The position numbers were made by a program, and so were the translations under genes. A DNA stretch of 6,483 nucleotides, taken from positions 1 to 6,483 of the forward strand of contig USSP01000108.1 in assembly GCA_900557385.1 (NCBI GenBank), read 5' to 3'. The notes beneath the pieces were generated by a model. The model was not told the DNA's origin. It ran no database searches and worked only from the letters and a program-made list of their open reading frames with translations. Positions 6,169 to 6,483 of the stretch are shown piece after piece (positions within the stretch are counted from its first letter, which is position 1; each line of letters starts with the position of its first letter). The stretch comes from an uncultured Lachnospiraceae bacterium. GTDB lineage: Bacteria > Bacillota > Clostridia > Lachnospirales > Lachnospiraceae.

Positions 6169-6483
6169 ACGCACCACTCCTTCCCGTTTTCTTTTTCTGT
6201 TTCATCCGTTTCTTCCTTGCCCGCTGTTCTCTTTTTTTCATAAGGGCTGCGCCATCCCCCTGGCTCTTTTCTCCCAAGGCCAGCGTTTCTTCCATGCAGG
6301 CATGGTACAGGTCCTCACTTTGAAACAGCAGGCGCTTGGGGTATAAAAATTCAGACTTGATATACGCCCAGGCAAACTGCTCCGCATTCATGCCATGGTA
6401 CTGGAAAAAACCACAGGCTGCGAAAGGGGCAGCCCCTAAGATGCACAGCCACCCGGTCATTTCCTGTCCCACATACTTTCCCA
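6161..6483 (-). CDS. prgI: PrgI-family type IV secretion membrane protein, C-terminal part
   Basis: The frame is open to the window edge, so the true start lies outside. The GTG at 6472 is an internal codon, with at least GKY encoded before it, and about 107 residues are visible. A hydrophobic helix (GWLCILGAAPFAACGFFQY) is followed by GMNAEQFAWAYIKSEFLYPKR and LLFQSEDLY. This order of helix, G-M-x-x-E-Q-x, F-L-x-P-K and S-E-D-L-Y is typical of PrgI proteins, and the usual place immediately before virB4 confirms it. PrgI is a small integral membrane protein of Gram-positive conjugation channels, often likened to VirB3, and works with the VirB4 ATPase. The C-terminus is an unusually basic Lys/Arg-rich tail (MKKREQRARKKRMKQKKK), presumably cytoplasmic, where it could contact the membrane surface, the ATPase or DNA. 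The TAA at 6163-6161 lies within the start of virB4. Confidence 0.88.
   Translation of the reverse strand, partial: GKYVGQEMTGWLCILGAAPFAACGFFQYHGMNAEQFAWAYIKSEFLYPKRLLFQSEDLYHACMEETLALGEKSQGDGAALMKKREQRARKKRMKQKKKTGRSGAFD
6177..6182 (-). promoter_or_regulatory. Ribosome binding site inside prgI that selects the TTG start of virB4
   Basis: AAGGAG lies within the last codons of the prgI frame and ends 8 nt before TTG 6168-6166. The GTG codons at 6177 and 6174 are too close to it to be used. The resulting N-terminus (MIKTLQQALKMDREKFKVP) resembles relatives in the family. Confidence 0.6.

Overview
This window most likely comes from a low- to mid-GC Firmicute of class Clostridia, probably a gut Lachnospiraceae or a relative. 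The reasons are strong AGGAGG-type Shine-Dalgarno sites, frequent TTG starts, and close resemblance of the conjugation proteins to the CD1108/CD1110-type transfer module of clostridial integrative and conjugative elements (ICEs). All seven genes I can support lie on the minus strand, so the biological order runs from high to low coordinates. The plus strand carries no credible gene.

Right and centre (about 6483 down to 887) is part of a Gram-positive type IV secretion (conjugation) operon with tightly spaced genes. First is the C-terminal part of a PrgI-family inner-membrane protein, cut by the window edge. Next is a VirB4-family ATPase (CD1110-like, about 776 aa), overlapping prgI by 8 nt from a probable TTG start. 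A 72-nt gap with a 10-bp hairpin follows. Then come a coiled-coil DUF6674-like protein (265 aa), a 115-aa protein resembling the LPD16 'large polyvalent protein' domain, and a 564-aa membrane-anchored two-domain cell-wall hydrolase of the CD1108/CwlT type (muramidase-like plus CHAP). PrgI and VirB4 would form membrane and energising parts of the channel, and the hydrolase would open the peptidoglycan. The two small proteins are uncharacterised accessory factors.

Left (886 down to 1) is visibly more AT-rich and different in content. It holds a MmcQ/YjbR-family gene with its own promoter and a hairpin in its leader, a perfect 10-bp inverted repeat just after that gene, and then a second promoter and the N-terminal part of a DUF1648 membrane protein that runs off the window. 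The DUF4315/DUF4366/topoisomerase genes that commonly follow the CD1108-type gene in such elements are absent here. The transfer operon therefore appears to end, or to have been rearranged or interrupted, near position 890.

The strongest observations are the abrupt operon end and composition change, the uncharacterised DUF6674/LPD16-like pair inside the channel operon, and three genes whose Shine-Dalgarno spacing points to TTG starts rather than longer GTG starts. I did not find clear evidence of an entirely new system. There is no CRISPR array, tRNA, rRNA or insertion sequence that I can recognise.
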